Assembly: GCA_946625925.1 (NCBI GenBank)
Contig: CAMOTP010000024.1
Span: 1 to 14,010, forward strand
Origin: an uncultured Alphaproteobacteria bacterium
GTDB taxonomy: Bacteria > Pseudomonadota > Alphaproteobacteria > Rs-D84
Length of the DNA: 14,010 nucleotides
Direction: 5' to 3'
Positions 12,460 to 14,010 of this stretch are shown piece by piece. Below the pieces are notes generated by a model. That model did no database searches. It was not told where the DNA came from and saw only the letters and a list, made by a program, of their open reading frames with translations. The first letter of the stretch is position 1; the number at the start of each line of letters is the position of its first letter. The translations under genes were made by a program, and so were the position numbers.

Positions 12460-13374
12460 ATGCAAACCGTTTATAATGTTAACATTAATGATGCGAAAAT
12501 TGGGTATAAACCTGATGGGAATTTTAGTGTTGCCGAATATATTACGCATGTTGATAAATTAAACGACAGATCTGGGAATGCTTTTTCCAGATATTCGCCT
12601 GCGTACGTTTTTTGTAATGAACGAATAAATGACATTATAAATGTTTTGCGTCCAGACGGTAAGAATGTGTTGGCTGTCGCAGGCAGTGGTGATATGCCGT
12701 TGTTTTTGACTGCGTATGGGGCAAAGCACGTCGATACGTTTGATATATCGTATAATGCACGCGTTATAATGGATATAAAAACACATATGCTGCATAATAA
12801 AGTAAAATTTATGGATTATGTTGCGGTGTTAACAAATTTAGAAAAATCGGTTGATGTCACCAAATGTGAATCATGGAATATTGTTAAACCTGTACTGAAT
12901 TCAGATATATCTGAATATCTGTATGCGATGCGTGGTTGTAAAATATTTATGCGTGGTGATACAGGCAAAGGAATAATATTGCCAAATTCACCAGAATTTA
13001 TCAGTATGTGCGAAAATGTTCCTGAACGGTATAATTTTATATGGTCGGACTTATTCGATGTCTGTGGGCGAATTTCGGGGCAAAAATACGATATAATTTA
13101 TTTGTCTAATGTATTTCAATATGTTGCCAATCCAAATCATATTGTTGGTGCATTGAATGATTTTCATAAACATTTGAATCCTGGTGGAATAATGGTTATA
13201 GATTCTTTGTTGCCCAAGGCTGTAAAAACAGAATCTGCATCAAAATCTACACAGGTGGAATATGCATATTATCAGCGTTTAAAAAATTATGAATATGTGG
13301 GAAAGAAAATTGCTGATTGGGGTAAAATGTTTCATGACCATAATGCAATGACAATGTTTATAAAAACCAAATAA
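12460..13374 (+). CDS. Class I SAM-dependent transferase (DUF3419/BtaA-like or methyltransferase), 304 aa
   Basis: The fold is read from motifs. NVLAVAGSGDMPLFLTAYGA (69-88) is the glycine-rich SAM-binding motif I. VDTFDIS (91-97) supplies the acidic residue after strand two. YDIIYLSNVFQYVANPNHIV (210-229) is motif IV with the following helix, and LNPGGIMVID (239-248) is the strand-five region. The GSGD with GAKHVDTFDIS pattern resembles DUF3419 proteins, the family of the BtaA aminocarboxypropyl transferase of betaine-lipid synthesis, but also generic methyltransferases; I cannot decide the substrate. No signal peptide or membrane segment is present, so it is cytoplasmic. ATG 12460 is chosen because AAGGA lies at 12448-12452 and the longer frame from 12394 covers the promoter. 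It is monocistronic and not obviously coupled to the neighbouring exported-protein genes. Confidence 0.78.
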   Translation: MQTVYNVNINDAKIGYKPDGNFSVAEYITHVDKLNDRSGNAFSRYSPAYVFCNERINDIINVLRPDGKNVLAVAGSGDMPLFLTAYGAKHVDTFDISYNARVIMDIKTHMLHNKVKFMDYVAVLTNLEKSVDVTKCESWNIVKPVLNSDISEYLYAMRGCKIFMRGDTGKGIILPNSPEFISMCENVPERYNFIWSDLFDVCGRISGQKYDIIYLSNVFQYVANPNHIVGALNDFHKHLNPGGIMVIDSLLPKAVKTESASKSTQVEYAYYQRLKNYEYVGKKIADWGKMFHDHNAMTMFIKTK

Positions 13375-13377
13375 AAA

Positions 13378-13404
13378 AATACCGCCATCGGCGGTGTTTT
13401 TTTT
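13378..13404. terminator. Bidirectional intrinsic terminator
   Basis: ACCGCC (13381-13386) and GGCGGT (13390-13395) pair around ATC, with flanking A- and T-runs (eight T at 13397-13404). On the minus strand the hairpin is followed by ATTTTTTTATTT. It serves the transferase gene and the convergent gene ending at 13403. Confidence 0.9.
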
Positions 13405-14010
13405 ATTGAAATTCGTTATTCTTGTGTAACAAATTATTCATTTTATCTTGGACCATTTTATTGGCGGCTTCGCGATTTGCTTCTTCTCTGGCATCTTGTT
13501 CGCGTCTTTGCATTTTGTTTTGTTTTGTCACAGATGTTGAATTGCTGTGTGTCTGTGAATTTGATGCAGTTGAATTGGATGAAGTGTTAGTGGTTGTTTT
13601 ATCAGATTTGTCTGATGCTTTTTTCTTCTTTTCTTCTTTTTGTTTTGCTTTTTCTACTTTTTTACTATCTGTTTCACATTGTTTAGTCGCTTCATTGTAT
13701 GACTGTGTTTTGTCTTTGCATACACATTTGCCTAATATATTTAATTTTCCACCAGCTTCTTTGCATTCGTCTTTTTTCTTTTTATTTACGCATTGACCGT
13801 TATCGTTAATTGTACCTGGTTTTTTACTGCAATCACAATCACCATTTGTTGGTGTTCCACCAGATTTGGTACATTTTTGTTCTGGAGTTAAAGATTCTTC
13901 TTCTTTGTCTTCATTTTCTTCGTCTTCATCTACGCATTTACCGTCTTTTAATACCTTGCCATTTTCTTCACATGTTTCTTCCAGGGCATCTTTGGCTTTC
14001 TTGGAATCGA
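13403..14010 (-). CDS. Cysteine-rich repeat protein, C-terminal 201 residues (5' end outside window)
   Basis: The minus frame is open from the right edge to TAA (13405-13403), and no start lies inside the window. The visible part has three related cysteine modules. The last two follow C-x(11-12)-C-x-C-x(12-13)-C, with a GG four residues after the first cysteine: CTKSGGTPTNGDCDC (residues 46-60 of the fragment) and CKEAGGKLNILGKCVC (82-97). The first visible module, CEENGKVLKDGKC (13-25), lacks the CxC. This is EGF-like spacing, typical of secreted or surface proteins. An acidic stretch (27-39), a Lys/Glu-rich segment (115-133), a Ser/Thr/Asn linker (134-162) and a charged helix at the C-terminus follow. 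Export is inferred from the cysteines, because the N-terminus is not visible. The plus-strand frame at 13422-13796 is its shadow. A shared bidirectional terminator ends it. Confidence 0.85.
   Translation of the reverse strand, partial: DSKKAKDALEETCEENGKVLKDGKCVDEDEENEDKEEESLTPEQKCTKSGGTPTNGDCDCSKKPGTINDNGQCVNKKKKDECKEAGGKLNILGKCVCKDKTQSYNEATKQCETDSKKVEKAKQKEEKKKKASDKSDKTTTNTSSNSTASNSQTHSNSTSVTKQNKMQRREQDAREEANREAANKMVQDKMNNLLHKNNEFQ

Noticed and set aside
13422..13796. Plus-strand frame with Phe/Ser/Cys-rich product
   Set aside because: It is the shadow of the minus-strand cysteine-module gene and has no ribosome binding site.
1..14010. CRISPR array, tRNA, rRNA, insertion sequence or attachment site
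   Set aside because: No spaced direct repeats, cloverleaf, rRNA-like sequence, transposase or flanking terminal repeats were seen; all gaps are under 200 bp and are accounted for by promoters, hairpins and terminators.

Overview
The window looks like a low-GC alphaproteobacterial chromosome. The evidence is the alphaproteobacterial order of the distal ribosomal-protein/rpoA cluster (rpsE-rpmD-rplO-secY-rpsM-rpsK-rpoA-rplQ, with no rpsD between rpsK and rpoA), an alphaproteobacterial-type RpoA C-terminal domain, and an L17 with a long Ala/Lys/Glu tail. Heavy use of TTG, GGT, CGT and GTT codons, together with large cysteine-rich exported proteins beside housekeeping genes, suggests an uncultured host-associated lineage such as the gut RF32/CAG-239-like group. 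That placement is inference; no rRNA or marker comparison was possible.

Positions 1-6260 hold the ribosomal segment. rpsE is cut by the left edge and is followed by rpmD, rplO, secY, rpsM, rpsK, rpoA and rplQ, all on the plus strand. Three things depart from the usual layout. First, adk, commonly found between secY and rpsM in alphaproteobacteria, is missing; its place holds a 156-bp gap with an extended -10 promoter and two hairpins. Second, an unrecognised minus-strand gene (3664-4308) lies between rpsK and rpoA, with a bidirectional terminator on one side and back-to-back promoters on the other, so the cluster is split into at least two transcription units. Third, five of the gaps ahead of ribosomal or sec genes carry one or two clear stem-loops without U-tracts; two of them have CUUG loops and lie just upstream of Shine-Dalgarno sequences.

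Positions 6261-14010 form an accessory region of compact, mostly single-gene units with their own promoters and intrinsic terminators. A 924-aa and a 692-aa exported protein (plus strand) share a signal peptide, an Ala/Thr/Arg-rich linker containing ARMP, and repeated CX6C cysteine pairs; the first also has a Gly/Thr-rich tail and the second two glycine-zipper hydrophobic segments. Between them a minus-strand gene encodes a two-helix membrane protein with an acidic disordered linker and a conserved-looking C-terminal domain. Its consensus promoter places transcription initiation almost exactly at the start codon, predicting a leaderless mRNA. Then come a plus-strand class I SAM-dependent transferase (304 aa) and, on the minus strand at the right edge, the C-terminal 201 residues of another cysteine-rich protein with EGF-like cysteine spacing.

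The ribosomal segment makes translation, Sec export and RNA polymerase components. The accessory genes probably contribute to the cell envelope, where SecY would export the cysteine-rich proteins. Their exact functions cannot be read from the sequence, and I see no CRISPR array, tRNA, rRNA, insertion sequence or attachment site.
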